A stretch of DNA of 64,000 nt. Source: Shewanella sp. NFH-SH190041. Lineage in GTDB: Bacteria > Pseudomonadota > Gammaproteobacteria > Enterobacterales > Shewanellaceae. Both the position numbers and the translations under genes were made by a program. A model generated the notes under the pieces. The model was not told the origin of the DNA and ran no database searches. It was given only the letters and a program-made list of their open reading frames with translations. The stretch's first letter is position 1. The number at the start of each line of letters is the position of its first letter. Below, piece by piece: positions 25,992-44,318 of the stretch. The stretch covers positions 1-64,000 of the forward strand of contig NZ_AP026070.1 in NCBI RefSeq assembly GCF_024363255.1, read 5' to 3'.

Positions 25992-27088
25992 CACTGACCG
26001 CGCCACTGATAGATTGGGTGACGATTGCCTCTGCATCTGGCATTGGAGCTGCTGGGGTACAGCGGCTACTACAGGTGATGGATGTCGAAGAACTTAGTCA
26101 GCGTCTGAGGTTTGAGCCCGACACTTTACCTGGGGTTAATGTTAAACGATTAATGCTGCGGCCGGCGCGGGTTGAACAGGCGCTGCAATGGCGAGATGCC
26201 AGTGAGCAACACCATCTGATTGCTTTTGATGACCTTTATTATCCTCCGTTACTAAGACATATATATGATCCGCCTGTGCTGCTATTTGCTAAAGGCGATC
26301 ATACTCAGTTGTTGCGACCAGCTATAGCTGTAGTCGGAAGTCGTAGTGCATCACGAAACGGATTGGATATCGCGACATCACTGAGTCAGGAGTTAAGTTT
26401 GTGTGGTCTGGCGATATGCAGTGGTATGGCATCAGGTATTGATGGTGCTGCCCATCAAGGGGCGTTGGTGAATTCAGGTGTCACTTTGGCAGTATTGGGG
26501 ACTGGGGTCGATCAATGTTATCCGGCTCGGCATCGGCAGTTATATCAAAATATTGCCGAGCGGGGATGTTTGCTGAGTGAGTTTTGGCCTGGTACTAAAC
26601 CTGTGGCGGCAAATTTCCCGAAGCGAAATCGGATTATCAGTGGTATCAGTGTCGGTACTTTGGTGGTGGAAGCCCAGCTAAAAAGTGGCTCCTTGATCAC
26701 AGCACGCCTTGCCTCAGAGCAAGGGCGGGAGGTTTTTTCTGTGCCAGGTGGAATTTTGAGCGGTCAGAGCCGCGGATGTCATGAATTGCTTAAAAATGGC
26801 GCCAAACTTGTGGAGAATGTCAGCGATATTACCGAAGAAATTTCACCATTATGTGGGCTACATCTTGAAGATTTACCCCAGCAACACCATATAAAAGGCG
26901 ATAATGCCTGTGAGTTGCCATTTTTACCCCTATTAGCTAGTGTGAACTATGAGGTCACAACATTAGATGAGGTGGTAGAACATAGTGGAAAGACGATAGA
27001 TCTTGTGTTGGAACAAATACTTGAACTTGAGTTACAGGGCTGGGTGGCTGCGGTGCCCGGAGGTTACGTCAGACTAAAGAGGAACTAG
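25988..27088 (+). CDS. dprA: DNA-processing protein DprA (Smf)
   Basis: DprA binds incoming single-stranded DNA during transformation and loads RecA. The 366-residue protein has a Rossmann-like core with [28 protein letters not shown] and [10 protein letters not shown], and a C-terminal winged-helix domain (about residues 310-366). The start is GTG 25988, overlapping the LysM stop, with GGGAG upstream. Synteny with E. coli smf-smg supports the call. Many gammaproteobacteria carry dprA without being naturally competent. Confidence 0.95.
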   Translation: MTLTAPLIDWVTIASASGIGAAGVQRLLQVMDVEELSQRLRFEPDTLPGVNVKRLMLRPARVEQALQWRDASEQHHLIAFDDLYYPPLLRHIYDPPVLLFAKGDHTQLLRPAIAVVGSRSASRNGLDIATSLSQELSLCGLAICSGMASGIDGAAHQGALVNSGVTLAVLGTGVDQCYPARHRQLYQNIAERGCLLSEFWPGTKPVAANFPKRNRIISGISVGTLVVEAQLKSGSLITARLASEQGREVFSVPGGILSGQSRGCHELLKNGAKLVENVSDITEEISPLCGLHLEDLPQQHHIKGDNACELPFLPLLASVNYEVTTLDEVVEHSGKTIDLVLEQILELELQGWVAAVPGGYVRLKRN

Positions 27089-27090
27089 CC

Positions 27091-27564
27091 ATGTTCGATA
27101 TTCTCATGTATCTGTTTGAAAACTATGTCCACAGTGAGATGGAAATGATGGTTGATGAAGACGAACTGACTCAGGAACTGACTCGGGCGGGCTTTCATCA
27201 GGCTGAAATTCTTAAAGCATTTTCTTGGTTGGAGCGTTTAGCTGAGCTACAGGAAAGTGACAAACCTTATCTGCGCAACCATGATCAACACTCCTTCCGT
27301 ATTTTTACCGATCAGGAAATGACGAAGCTGGATGTGCAATGCCGTGGGTTCTTGCTGTTTTTAGAGCAAATCCAGGTATTGAGTGTTGCCACCCGTGAAA
27401 TGGTGATTGACCGGGTGATGGAGTTGGATGAACAGGAGCTGGGGTTGGATGATCTCAAGTGGGTGATCCTGATGGTGCTGTTTAATGCCCCAGGCAATGA
27501 ATCCGCTTATGCTCAGATGGAAGATTTGATTTTTGAACAGCCCGAAGGGATGCTGCATTCCTAA
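27091..27564 (+). CDS. smg: Smg family protein (DUF494)
   Basis: This is a conserved gammaproteobacterial protein of unknown biochemical function, always near dprA. It has 157 residues, identical in length to E. coli Smg, starting [20 protein letters not shown]; it is acidic, soluble and mostly helical. It lies two bases after the dprA stop and is followed by a clear terminator, so it ends this transcript. Confidence 0.95.
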   Translation: MFDILMYLFENYVHSEMEMMVDEDELTQELTRAGFHQAEILKAFSWLERLAELQESDKPYLRNHDQHSFRIFTDQEMTKLDVQCRGFLLFLEQIQVLSVATREMVIDRVMELDEQELGLDDLKWVILMVLFNAPGNESAYAQMEDLIFEQPEGMLHS

Positions 27565-27647
27565 ATCAAATAGTGAGCGCTGCCAAATCATCTTGGAAAG
27601 ATGGTTTTAAAAAGATAAAGCCATAAAATATGGTGATGTAAATAATG

Positions 27648-27673
27648 AAGGGGACCTCAAGGTCTCCTTTTTT
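27648..27673 (+). terminator. Terminator after smg
   Basis: AAGGGGACC pairs with GGTCTCCTT (one G-T wobble) around TCAA, followed by T6. Confidence 0.88.
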
Positions 27674-27725
27674 GTGCTTGCGACATAGTGATTGCAGACT
27701 GTATTGACCTAGAGGCTGGCTTTTT

Positions 27726-27741
27726 ACTTGTATATACAAGT
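27726..27741. promoter_or_regulatory. Perfect 16-bp palindrome, GntR/HutC-type operator
   Basis: ACTTGTATATACAAGT is a perfect palindrome. It resembles operators of the HutC subgroup of GntR regulators (TTGTATATACAA core). No hut or other GntR-regulated gene lies in the window, and the nearest downstream gene is about 380 bases away, so assignment is tentative. Confidence 0.45.
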
Positions 27742-28123
27742 CTGTTTGTGCCGGTTTTGTTGGCTGGCCTTGGCCGAGACAGAACAGGGCAGAAAATCCC
27801 TTGTTCTGCATTTTGCTCATATCCTGTGGTGTGGCGACTTTTCTACTGATACGGTAATTACTTTATACCTCCTTAATTTCCGGCTAAAACATTGTGGATT
27901 TAACATAATATTTAGTGGGTGTTCGGGCGGGTGAAAGGTCATTATTTACTTCGTAAGGGCAGTTATCGTCAGCAGTAATCATATTTGTCCTAAGAGATTT
28001 ATATTTCTGGTCATTATGAAACTGGCATAGATATTAGGATTGTATTGGTTTGGTGCGGTATTTGATTTTCACTAATCGGCCTGCCTGATAAGATGTGAGA
28101 GTAGGCCGTAACGAGAGATAATC

Positions 28124-28693
28124 ATGGCAAATAAGATTGATGAGCAGCTGTTCAGTGTGCATAAACGTGCTTTGGCTCGCGAATATGAAGTTTGTCCCAA
28201 GTGTGGGGGGGAGCTGACGGTTCGCCATTCCAAGCACGGTAGCTTTGTTGGCTGTGGTAATTATCCGGCTTGTGATTATATTCGTCCCACAGCTCAGCAT
28301 GAAAATTTGGCCGCACAGCTTATTTCTGGCTCTGAGTGCCCTGAATGCGGTCATGAGCTCGCAGTAAAGTCCGGTCGATATGGGTTATTTATTGGTTGTA
28401 GTCAGTATCCTGCATGTCAGCATATTGAAAAACTAGAATCCCGCGATGAAGCTGAGGTGAGTTGCCCCCAATGTCATCAAGGGGCGTTAGAGCAAAGAAC
28501 CAGTCGTTATGGTAAGCCTTTTTATGCCTGTAACCGTTATCCTAAATGTCGTTTTATCGTGAACTATCCTCCAGTTGCTGAAGCTTGCCCTGAGTGTGGC
28601 TTTGGTATTTTAGTTAAGCGACATGGGGCTGGCGGGGATCGACTGGAATGCCCGAGTAAAACGTGCCGCTATCGCCGAACACTGGCGGACTAG
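28124..28693 (+). CDS. Topoisomerase-type zinc-finger protein, YrdD-like
   Basis: This 189-residue protein is built from repeated C4 zinc ribbons like those at the C-terminus of DNA topoisomerase I: CPKCGG...CGNYPAC (about residues 24-51), CPECGH...CSQYPAC (about 72-98), CPQCHQ...CNRYPKC (about 115-140) and CPECGF...CPSKTC (about 152-180). It has no catalytic topoisomerase domain. E. coli yrdD lies in the same syntenic block (smg-yrdD-tsaC-aroE). It probably binds single-stranded nucleic acid; the cellular role is unknown. Confidence 0.9.
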   Translation: MANKIDEQLFSVHKRALAREYEVCPKCGGELTVRHSKHGSFVGCGNYPACDYIRPTAQHENLAAQLISGSECPECGHELAVKSGRYGLFIGCSQYPACQHIEKLESRDEAEVSCPQCHQGALEQRTSRYGKPFYACNRYPKCRFIVNYPPVAEACPECGFGILVKRHGAGGDRLECPSKTCRYRRTLAD

Positions 28694-28837
28694 ATTTGCT
28701 GAATAGGTTTTGTGATCAACCCCATAAACTTTGTTTGTCCTCACCGTGCCGGGTATCATTTATCCAATTTCGCATCAAGGTATTGCCCGGTCTCCGGGAA
28801 CCCCTGATATCCGCTAATACAAAAGGTAAAGATAAAG

Positions 28838-29401
28838 ATGTTGCAATTGCCACCTTCTGAGAGTGAAGCCGTGATCCGTAAGGGCGGTGTTATTGCTTAC
28901 CCCACCGAAGCTGTGTACGGTCTGGGGTGTGATCCAGATAATACTGCTGCACTGCAGCAACTGTTAGCGATTAAGCAGCGCCCCTGGCAGAAAGGTTTGA
29001 TTTTAGTCGCCGCAGATATTGGCCAATTATCAGGGTATGTTGATTTTGCTCAGTTATCGGCTGAGCAATTGGCGCTGGTTAACAGTAAATGGCCCGGGCC
29101 GGTGACCTTCGTGATGCCAACATTCAGCCATATATCGCCTTTATTACGGGGCGAGTTTGATTCAATTGCGGTGCGTGTTTCAGCCCATCCGGTTGTACAA
29201 CAGCTTTGTCATACTTTGGCTAAGCCTCTGGTTTCAACCAGTGCGAATTTAGCGGGAGAACCATCGGCCGTCAGCGCTGATGAGATCTTGACGCGGTTCT
29301 CCGGGCAAATCGATGCATTAATTCTTGGCGAGTTAGGACAACAACGTCAGCCTTCCACCATTATCGATGTGCAGTCAGGTCAGGTGCTAAGACAGGGATA
29401 A
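28838..29401 (+). CDS. tsaC: Threonylcarbamoyl-AMP synthase TsaC
   Basis: TsaC (YrdC) makes threonylcarbamoyl-AMP from threonine, bicarbonate and ATP for the t6A37 modification of tRNAs reading ANN codons. The 187-residue protein shows [30 protein letters not shown] and [13 protein letters not shown]. It lacks the C-terminal extension of Sua5, so TsaC is the right name. It heads tsaC-hemF-aroE-yrdB, with four bases to hemF. Confidence 0.96.
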   Translation: MLQLPPSESEAVIRKGGVIAYPTEAVYGLGCDPDNTAALQQLLAIKQRPWQKGLILVAADIGQLSGYVDFAQLSAEQLALVNSKWPGPVTFVMPTFSHISPLLRGEFDSIAVRVSAHPVVQQLCHTLAKPLVSTSANLAGEPSAVSADEILTRFSGQIDALILGELGQQRQPSTIIDVQSGQVLRQG

Positions 29402-29405
29402 CACT

Positions 29406-30323
29406 ATGGAGCAAGTGGACAGCCAGCGAGTTAAAGCGTTTTTGTTATCTCTGCAGCAGCAGTTGTGTGATGAGTTAGCAGCGCTTGATGGACGGCAACA
29501 GTTTCAGACTGATTCATGGCAACGTGCCGAAGGTGGGGGCGGTTGTAGCCGAGTGTTAACTGATGGGACTATCTTTGAGCAGGCCGGGGTTAACTTTTCC
29601 CATGTTACCGGTGCACAGATGCCAGCTTCGGCGACGGCGCATCGACCTGAGCTTGCGGGCCGCAGTTTTGAAGCCATGGGGGTGTCTTTAGTGATCCATC
29701 CCCGTAATCCTTATATTCCCACAACCCATGCTAATGTTCGTTTTTTCATAGCTAATAAGCCTGGGCATGATCCTGTGTGGTGGTTTGGCGGGGGCTTTGA
29801 TTTAACCCCATATTATCCATTTCGCAGTGATGTGGTGGATTGGCACCGGCAAGCACGAGCACTATGCCAGCCTTTCGGGGCTGATATATACAGCAAATAT
29901 AAATCTTGGTGTGATGAATACTTTTTTCTGCCTCACCGAGGAGAAACTCGCGGGGTCGGTGGATTATTTTTTGACGATCTCAATCAACCGGGTTTTGAGA
30001 ATAGTTTTGCTTTTATGCAGGCGGTTGCCAATGGTTTCTTGCCGGCTTATCGGCCAATTGTATTACGGCGGCAGGATACCCCTTACGGAGATAAAGAGCG
30101 GCAGTTTCAATTGTATCGTCGTGGCCGTTATGTTGAATTTAATCTGGTATATGATCGGGGAACCTTATTTGGCCTGCAAAGTGGCGGCCGCACTGAGTCC
30201 ATTTTAATGTCGATGCCGCCCTTGGTGCGCTGGCAGTATAACTTTACCCCTGAGCCCGGCTCTGCGGAAGAGTCGTTATACCGAGATTATCTTAAGCCTT
30301 GTGACTGGTTGACTGGAGAGTAA
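29406..30323 (+). CDS. hemF: Oxygen-dependent coproporphyrinogen III oxidase
   Basis: HemF decarboxylates two propionates of coproporphyrinogen III using O2, giving protoporphyrinogen IX, the substrate of the HemG enzymes encoded nearby. The 305-residue protein (E. coli 299) shows the family segments ERGGGGCSR-like [35 protein letters not shown] and [14 protein letters not shown]. It is inserted between tsaC and aroE, a difference from E. coli. The stop is directly followed by the aroE ATG. Confidence 0.97.
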   Translation: MEQVDSQRVKAFLLSLQQQLCDELAALDGRQQFQTDSWQRAEGGGGCSRVLTDGTIFEQAGVNFSHVTGAQMPASATAHRPELAGRSFEAMGVSLVIHPRNPYIPTTHANVRFFIANKPGHDPVWWFGGGFDLTPYYPFRSDVVDWHRQARALCQPFGADIYSKYKSWCDEYFFLPHRGETRGVGGLFFDDLNQPGFENSFAFMQAVANGFLPAYRPIVLRRQDTPYGDKERQFQLYRRGRYVEFNLVYDRGTLFGLQSGGRTESILMSMPPLVRWQYNFTPEPGSAEESLYRDYLKPCDWLTGE

Positions 30324-31145
30324 ATGAAAGATTTATATGCGGTATTTGGCAATCCTGTTGCGCACAGCAAATCGCCACAAATTCATGAGTTCTTTGCTAA
30401 ACAGACTGGGCAGGACATGCATTATCAGACTCGGCTCGCTGCTCTCGATGGCTTTGAACATGCTGTGCGGCAGTTTATCGCTCAAGGTGGTCGGGGCGCT
30501 AATGTTACCTTGCCTTTTAAAGAGCAGGCATTTGCGCTTTGTGATGAAGTGAGTGATTATGCCCGGCAAGCGAATGCGGTAAATACCCTGAGCATATTGC
30601 CTGATGGCCGACTGCTGGGGGATAACACAGATGGTCGGGGGTTGATTGCCGATCTGCTGGCTGTTATGTCGCTTAAGCATAAGCGCATTTTATTGATAGG
30701 AGCCGGTGGCGCGGCTCGTGGATGTATTGGGCCATTATTGGCTTGTCAGCCAGCCGCTTTAGTGATCTGCAATCGCACTCAGCATAAAGCTGAACAGTTA
30801 GCGAGCTTATTTCAAACTATGGGGCCAGTGACTGCTGAGCCTATAGCAGAGCTAAAAGCTGGCTTTGATTTGGTTATCAACTCTACGTCAGCCAGCCTTA
30901 ATGGACAACTTCCGGCGATTCCTTCGGCTGTTATCACGGAAAAAACACTGTGTTATGACATGATGTATGGCGCAGAATTGACCGCTTTCAATCATTGGGC
31001 GAAGGAACAGGGGGCCCAAGAGGTGAGGGATGGCCTTGGGATGTTGGTCGGACAGGCTGCTATTAGTTTTGAAATCTGGCGCGGGGTTCGTCCAGGGACT
31101 GAGTCCCTTATCGCGTTACTCAGAAATCAACTGGAGTCTCAATGA
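30324..31145 (+). CDS. aroE: Shikimate dehydrogenase AroE
   Basis: AroE reduces 3-dehydroshikimate to shikimate with NADPH in aromatic amino acid synthesis. The 273-residue protein has the substrate-binding [19 protein letters not shown], the catalytic Lys in NVTLPFKE, and the nucleotide-binding loop [10 protein letters not shown] at about residue 124. It abuts hemF and overlaps the yrdB-like gene by four bases (ATGA), consistent with translational coupling. Confidence 0.97.
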   Translation: MKDLYAVFGNPVAHSKSPQIHEFFAKQTGQDMHYQTRLAALDGFEHAVRQFIAQGGRGANVTLPFKEQAFALCDEVSDYARQANAVNTLSILPDGRLLGDNTDGRGLIADLLAVMSLKHKRILLIGAGGAARGCIGPLLACQPAALVICNRTQHKAEQLASLFQTMGPVTAEPIAELKAGFDLVINSTSASLNGQLPAIPSAVITEKTLCYDMMYGAELTAFNHWAKEQGAQEVRDGLGMLVGQAAISFEIWRGVRPGTESLIALLRNQLESQ

Positions 31146-31405
31146 ATCAGAATATCTTGTTTCCTGATCTGCAGAGCTGGGATGCCGGCAAACAGCAGGT
31201 CGTCTTCCCTGTTCAGGTAGAAGGACGCACATTATTTTGTGTGATTAGCGTGAAAAAATTAGCTCAGATAAGTGGTGTTAATGGTATTACGGCTGACAAT
31301 GTCCTGACGGTGTTTAACGATGCTCGCTTTGATATTGAAGATATGACCGAAGCTTTAGTCGAAGATGAGGCTTATGATGATCAAGGCCATATTAACCTTG
31401 GTTGA
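31142..31405 (+). CDS. DUF1488 family protein, YrdB-like
   Basis: This is an 87-residue protein of the DUF1488 family starting [21 protein letters not shown]. coli YrdB (85 residues) lies in the same neighbourhood, next to aroE, and shares the N-terminal pattern and acidic C-terminus ([14 protein letters not shown] here). The function is unknown. It overlaps the aroE stop by four bases and ends before a terminator. Confidence 0.9.
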   Translation: MNQNILFPDLQSWDAGKQQVVFPVQVEGRTLFCVISVKKLAQISGVNGITADNVLTVFNDARFDIEDMTEALVEDEAYDDQGHINLG

Positions 31406-31435
31406 TGTGCACTAGCCGTGACACTGAATTATTAG

Positions 31436-31466
31436 AAAGGCTGACATTAACTTTGTCAGCCTTTTA
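31436..31466. terminator. Bidirectional terminator between yrdB-like and yrdA-like genes
   Basis: AAAGGCTGACA (31436-31446) and TGTCAGCCTTT (31454-31464) form an 11-bp stem. It separates converging genes. Confidence 0.9.
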
Positions 31467-31477
31467 TTTTGGGACTG

Positions 31478-32014
31478 TTATTGCTCAAGGTATTCGTTTT
31501 TTAGTCGGACATAATTGTCGGCAGATGTTTTTAGAAAATGGATTTCATCTGCGTTGAGCTGCCGGGCAATTACTGCGGGGCTACCTATATAAAGATGGCC
31601 TGATTTTAGTGTCTTATTTGGTGGCACCAGTGTGCCGGCTCCAATCATGACATCATCTTCAATTATGGCACCATCGAGAATGATGGCTCCCATACCAATC
31701 AGTACTCTATTTCCTATGGTGCAACCATGTAGCATGGCTTTGTGTCCGACAGTAACATCATCACCAATGAGCAATGGATAGCCTTGAGGATTTTGCCCTG
31801 AAGTTCGGGTGACATGTAGTACGCTGCCATCCTGAATATTGCTGCGTGTTCCGATACGGATGTAGTTCACATCGCCACGGGCGGCAACTAAAGGCCAAAT
31901 ACTACTGTCAGCTCCTAATGTGATGTCACCAATCAACACTGCACTACTATCTACATAGCACCCAGCAGCTACTTGTGGCGCCTTCCCTTGGTAATACCGG
32001 TTATTTGACGACAT
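31478..32014 (-). CDS. Gamma-carbonic anhydrase family protein, YrdA-like
   Basis: This left-handed beta-helix hexapeptide-repeat protein shows repeats from about residue 15 to 150: SIWPLVAARGDVNYIRIG, TNIQDG-like SNIQDGSVLHVT, DDVTVGHKAMLHGCTIG and GMGAIILDGAIIEDDVMIG. The His residues in LHVT and VGHKAMLHG match the zinc triad of Cam-type gamma-carbonic anhydrases. Activity is unproven for E. coli YrdA. I use the ATG at 32014 (178 residues); one at 32026 is also in frame. The neighbourhood (aroE block, then rrn) matches E. coli rrnD. Confidence 0.92.
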   Translation of the reverse strand: MSSNNRYYQGKAPQVAAGCYVDSSAVLIGDITLGADSSIWPLVAARGDVNYIRIGTRSNIQDGSVLHVTRTSGQNPQGYPLLIGDDVTVGHKAMLHGCTIGNRVLIGMGAIILDGAIIEDDVMIGAGTLVPPNKTLKSGHLYIGSPAVIARQLNADEIHFLKTSADNYVRLKNEYLEQ

Positions 32015-32124
32015 CGAATTTTCCATTTTGTAGTTTTTTTAACAGTATAACGGTTAAAAAAACGCTGAATAGGGTGATTTGTCAGCAAACGGCTGTTGAA
32101 TTGTATTTTTCTTCCAATTTTGGC

Positions 32125-32152
32125 TTGCGCAAACCATTTGCACGCCTATAAT
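32125..32152 (+). promoter_or_regulatory. rrn operon 1 promoter P1
   Basis: -35 TTGCGC (32125-32130), 16-base spacer, and perfect -10 TATAAT (32147-32152). The AT-rich stretch upstream suits an UP element. rrn operon 2 has the same elements at the same spacing. Confidence 0.85.
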
Positions 32153-32256
32153 GCACCCCATCGACACGGCACAACGCGCTTCCAGCGGTTGTTGAAGTGA
32201 TGATTCACTCACTTGCTAAGGCGGTGAGTGACGCGAAAAAACATTTGAAAAAATGC

Positions 32257-32284
32257 TTGACGCGACAACAGGAAAGCGTAGAAT
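32257..32284 (+). promoter_or_regulatory. rrn operon 1 promoter P2
   Basis: -35 TTGACG (32257-32262), 16-base spacer, and -10 TAGAAT (32279-32284). Between P1 and P2 an 8-bp stem TCACTCAC/GTGAGTGA (32205-32231) is present. Sequence and layout are repeated in rrn operon 2. Confidence 0.85.
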
Positions 32285-32318
32285 ACGCAGCCCTGACCCG
32301 GTGAGAAACAGCATCGGT

Positions 32319-32330
32319 TGCTCTTTAACA
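32319..32330 (+). promoter_or_regulatory. rrn leader boxA antitermination site
   Basis: TGCTCTTTAACA is the exact E. coli rRNA boxA sequence, bound as RNA by NusB-NusE for antitermination. Confidence 0.92.
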
Positions 32331-32536
32331 ATATAAACAGACAAGCAAATCTGTGTGGACATTCGCAGATGTTGATGAGGTCGACAAAGACTTATTTCTC
32401 CTAACGGAGAGCATCAATGAAACGAAGTTCGCGCAGCATGCAAATGCAGTCATTGCCTTCTCTTTGTTTAAAGAAAGGGGTAATGATGCAAAGACAGAAT
32501 TCATTGAGCAGAACCTTCGGGTTCAACCAAAACTTT

Positions 32537-34079
<1,543 letters not shown>

Positions 34080-34360
34080 CCTAAGCGACACATTACGCTG
34101 TTGAGTGTTCACACAGATTGCCTTGTCTGGCAACATTGACTCCTTAGTTGAGTTGATGACGTTCTTTAACAATTTGGAAAGCTGATAGTAGAAACAAACC
34201 TCTCTTTTTAAGAAAGGCTTTGTTAATACAAAATTGAGTTCTCAAACACTTTAATCAAGTAAATTGAGTATTCTAATCAAGGCGTTGTGATTCGAAAGAA
34301 TTACAATTATCAAACCAGCAAGTTGCAATGCAACCTGAATGAAACTCATTTGGGTTGTAT
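34080..34360 (+). other. 16S-23S internal transcribed spacer without tRNA (copy 1)
   Basis: 281 bases with no tRNA-Ile, tRNA-Ala or tRNA-Glu gene. It contains a second boxA-like element (GTTCTTTAACAATTTGG near 34161) and processing-stem sequences. Confidence 0.9.
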
Positions 34361-37253
<2,893 letters not shown>

Positions 37254-37355
37254 ACAACCCAAAAGGGTTTTGTTGGAAACCTTGATAGAATAATCAAGAC
37301 TTGATTGAAGTTAGAGAACGAGAAAAAAAAGCAGCTTTCTAGATTGTACAGAATT

Positions 37356-37475
37356 TGCTTGGTGACAATAGCACTGTGGTCCCACCTGATCCCATTCCGA
37401 ACTCAGAAGTGAAACGCAGTCGCGCCGATGGTAGTGTGGGGTTTCCCCATGTGAGAGTAGGTCATTGCCAAGCGC
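37356..37475 (+). rRNA. rrf: 5S ribosomal RNA (copy 1)
   Basis: 120 nt beginning TGCTTGGTGACAATAGC and ending GTCATTGCCAAGCGC; the ends pair (GCTTGG/CCAAGC). The central CCGAACTCAGAAGTGAAAC is the universal 5S segment. Confidence 0.96.
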
Positions 37476-37485
37476 CTAATTTAGT

Positions 37486-37562
37486 GGAGCGGTAGTTCAG
37501 TTGGTTAGAATACCGGCCTGTCACGCCGGGGGTCGCGGGTTCGAGTCCCGTCCGCTCCGCCA
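37486..37562 (+). tRNA. tRNA-Asp (GTC)
   Basis: 77 nt with encoded CCA. The acceptor stem GGAGCGG pairs with CCGCTCC, the anticodon loop is CTGTCAC with anticodon GTC at 37520-37522, and the T-loop is GGTTCGAGTCC. It lies 10 bases after 5S and is absent from rrn operon 2. A distal tRNA-Asp is also known in some E. coli rrn operons. Confidence 0.97.
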
Positions 37563-37571
37563 CTTACATCG

Positions 37572-37602
37572 AAGCCTCGTCAGAAATGACGGGGCTTTTT
37601 TG
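37572..37602 (+). terminator. Terminator of rrn operon 1
   Basis: AAGCCTCGTCA and TGACGGGGCTT pair over 11 bp around the GNRA-type loop GAAA, followed by T6. Confidence 0.94.
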
Positions 37603-38359
37603 TATTTGAAATTTAGCTCAAAAATTTAATAGCTGGGGTATTTCTTCCTACCTCGTATGGCTAAGGCATGTGAACAGCTCCGCTCTACTACATTGAGATG
37701 ACAACAGTTCTTGTAGTCATGCAGATGTATATACAGAATTGGCATTTGTGTTATCCTGACTTCAAATACATCTTCTACTAGACTAAATTTGGTGCTTAAA
37801 AAATGGGCTCTTGCTCTTATCCTTAGCTTGAAATATTTACTTTTGCAGTTCAGGTTGGTTTGGTTTTTATTTAATCACCTATCATGTTGCACCGAAAGAG
37901 AGCGGCGTTCCCTGGATGTCCTAAGAACTATATAAAATTATCTATAATCAATATCTCGTCTTAAAACCTTCCGCAGCCCAGTTTAGGTTTAATTAAATCA
38001 CTTAAATTAACCGCTTAATCATATAAGGTCATCGGGATTCTCTTTTTGTGTCTTGCGATGTGGTATTTTGCGTTGTGTGTTATCGGCCCCTAGGTGTAAA
38101 GCGTGAGGTTAGTTGTCCTTCTGGGCTACCAATTAATAATTCATAAATCTACGTAGTTAGTTGTTTGTTTGAATATTAACCTGATAATTATCTGTAAATA
38201 GAACTGAAATATTAATTAGTGATTAGGGTGAAGCATGGATATTGTGTCTTACATAAAATGGAGTGTGGATAAATCTGTGAGTAATGTGTGGTTTGAATGT
38301 GCTTTTTAAGGGGGTAAGTTTTTATTCACTTAAAACTGCATTTTTCTTTAAAAAAGCCC
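37603..38359. other. AT-rich region between the two rRNA operons
   Basis: About 760 bases with no supportable gene, no tRNA and no recognisable mobile-element remnant. It carries a TGTATATACA palindrome at 37726-37735 and one exact DnaA box (38264-38272) about 90 bases before rrn P1 of operon 2. Confidence 0.65.
38264..38272 (-). promoter_or_regulatory. Exact DnaA box upstream of rrn operon 2
   Basis: TGTGGATAA on the plus strand is the reverse complement of the consensus TTATCCACA. A single exact 9-mer in 64 kb is near chance expectation, so regulation by DnaA is only a possibility. Confidence 0.4.
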
Positions 38360-38387
38360 TTGCGCAAAAAAATAAGCTGCCTATAAT
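38360..38387 (+). promoter_or_regulatory. rrn operon 2 promoter P1
   Basis: -35 TTGCGC (38360-38365), 16-base spacer, -10 TATAAT (38382-38387), as in operon 1. The spacer and upstream sequence differ from operon 1, so the repeat boundary falls inside the promoter. Confidence 0.85.
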
Positions 38388-38492
38388 GCGCTTCCATCGA
38401 CACGGCACAACGCGCTTCCAGCGGTTGTTGAAGTGATGATTCACTCACTTGCTAAGGCAGTGAGTGTCGCGAAAAAACATTTGAAAAAATGC

Positions 38493-38520
38493 TTGACGCG
38501 ACAACAGGAAAGCGTAGAAT
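38493..38520 (+). promoter_or_regulatory. rrn operon 2 promoter P2
   Basis: -35 TTGACG, 16-base spacer, -10 TAGAAT, identical to P2 of operon 1. Confidence 0.85.
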
Positions 38521-38554
38521 ACGCAGCCCTGACCCGGTGAGAAACAGCATCGGT

Positions 38555-38566
38555 TGCTCTTTAACA
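38555..38566 (+). promoter_or_regulatory. rrn operon 2 leader boxA
   Basis: TGCTCTTTAACA, identical to the element in operon 1. Confidence 0.9.
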
Positions 38567-38739
38567 ATATAAACAGACAAGCAAATCTGTGTGGACATTC
38601 GCAGATGTTGATGAGGTCGACAAAGACTTTTATCAATGAACGAAGTTCGCGCAGCATGCAAATGCAGTCATTGCCTTAATGGGTAATGATGCAAAGACAG
38701 AATTCATTGAGCAGAACCTTCGGGTTCAACCAAAACTTT

Positions 38740-40282
<1,543 letters not shown>

Positions 40283-40563
40283 CCTAAGCGACACATTACG
40301 CTGTTGAGTGTTCACACAGATTGCCTTGTCTGGCAACATTGACTCCTTAGTTGAGTTGATGACGTTCTTTAACAATTTGGAAAGCTGATAGTAGAAACAA
40401 ACCTCTCTTTTTAAGAAAGGCTTTGTTAATACAAAATTGAGTTCTCAAACACTTTAATCAAGTAAATTGAGTATTCTAATCAAGGCGTTGTGATTCGAAA
40501 GAATTACAATTATCAAACCAGCAAGTTGCAATGCAACCTGAATGAAACTCATTTGGGTTGTAT
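40283..40563 (+). other. 16S-23S internal transcribed spacer without tRNA (copy 2)
   Basis: Same length and apparently the same sequence as spacer 1, again with no tRNA gene. Confidence 0.9.
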
Positions 40564-43456
<2,893 letters not shown>

Positions 43457-43558
43457 ACAACCCAAAAGGGTTTTGTTGGAAACCTTGATAGAATAATCAA
43501 GACTTGATTGAAGTTAGAGAACGAGAAAAAAAAGCAGCTTTCTAGATTGTACAGAATT

Positions 43559-43678
43559 TGCTTGGTGACAATAGCACTGTGGTCCCACCTGATCCCATTC
43601 CGAACTCAGAAGTGAAACGCAGTCGCGCCGATGGTAGTGTGGGGTTTCCCCATGTGAGAGTAGGTCATTGCCAAGCGC
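43559..43678 (+). rRNA. rrf: 5S ribosomal RNA (copy 2)
   Basis: 120 nt, same ends as copy 1. No tRNA gene follows; the terminator comes 13 bases later. Confidence 0.96.
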
Positions 43679-43691
43679 CTAATAAGTGAAG

Positions 43692-43718
43692 AAGCCACCT
43701 GAATAAGGTGGCTTTTTT
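43692..43718 (+). terminator. Terminator of rrn operon 2
   Basis: AAGCCACC and GGTGGCTT form an 8-bp stem around TGAATAA, followed by T6. The sequence is unrelated to the terminator of operon 1. Confidence 0.92.
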
Positions 43719-44281
43719 GCGTTTGGGTTTTGAACATTGTTAACACTATCTTGAAGCCCAGAGTATTTTTACTCAGCTGGTTGTATAGCTTATACCCAAG
43801 CGGTAACCCCCCTTAGTATTCGGTTAAGAAATCACTTCTATATTTATGCTATTTATAGCCTTTCCTGTACTGAACAGTCAGTGATTGTTCCTCGGGAACC
43901 ACTTCGATGTTGTACTAGTCTCTATCCTATATACAGATATTGGGCAACTTCGGATGCTTTAAGCTTAAGTTAACTCAGTCATATTTCGTTTATGTGCTTA
44001 TTTTTGAGGTTCACTGTTATCGAAAGGCTCAAGCCTATGGGCTTTACCACTGATCTTTAATTGAATATTGGATTTTGTCGTTCCGTTGGAATGACCTATT
44101 TTCTTTTTAATAGCATTTCAAATACAGCTTTATCTGAGGGATTGGATATGTCGTATATTTATGGAGTAGCGGCAAAAGGTTGATCATGGGAGGAATAACA
44201 GATTGATGGCCAAGGCTCTTATTCGATTGGTCGCTTGCTTATGTTAGCAAAGATGAAAATAGATAATTGGGAGGATAAAAT
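43719..44281. other. 563-base gene-free region after rrn operon 2
   Basis: AT-rich, with stop codons in all frames. No gene, RNA or element recognised. Confidence 0.6.
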
Positions 44282-44307
44282 AATAAAGTCTGCAAGCAGG
44301 CTTTATT
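44282..44307 (-). terminator. Terminator of the acyltransferase gene
   Basis: AATAAAGTCTG and CAGGCTTTATT pair over 11 bp with one wobble around CAAG; the minus strand continues into a T-rich TTATTTTATCC. Confidence 0.7.
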
Positions 44308-44318
44308 TAGGTCTATAA

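Larger units (their letters stand above)
27565..28123. other. 559-base gene-poor region
   Basis: The stretch holds the smg terminator, a perfect 16-bp palindrome (27726-27741) and the presumed promoter of the zinc-finger gene. Possible frames of 60-84 codons on both strands lack ribosome sites and recognisable domains. I see no convincing gene. Confidence 0.6.

Noticed and set aside
37726..37735. TGTATATACA as a second HutC operator
   Set aside because: Only 10 bp, in AT-rich DNA, without the outer arms of the site at 27726; likely chance.
43719..44281. Decayed gene after rrn operon 2
   Set aside because: Searched both strands for conserved protein fragments; only short frames broken by many stops, no recognisable similarity.
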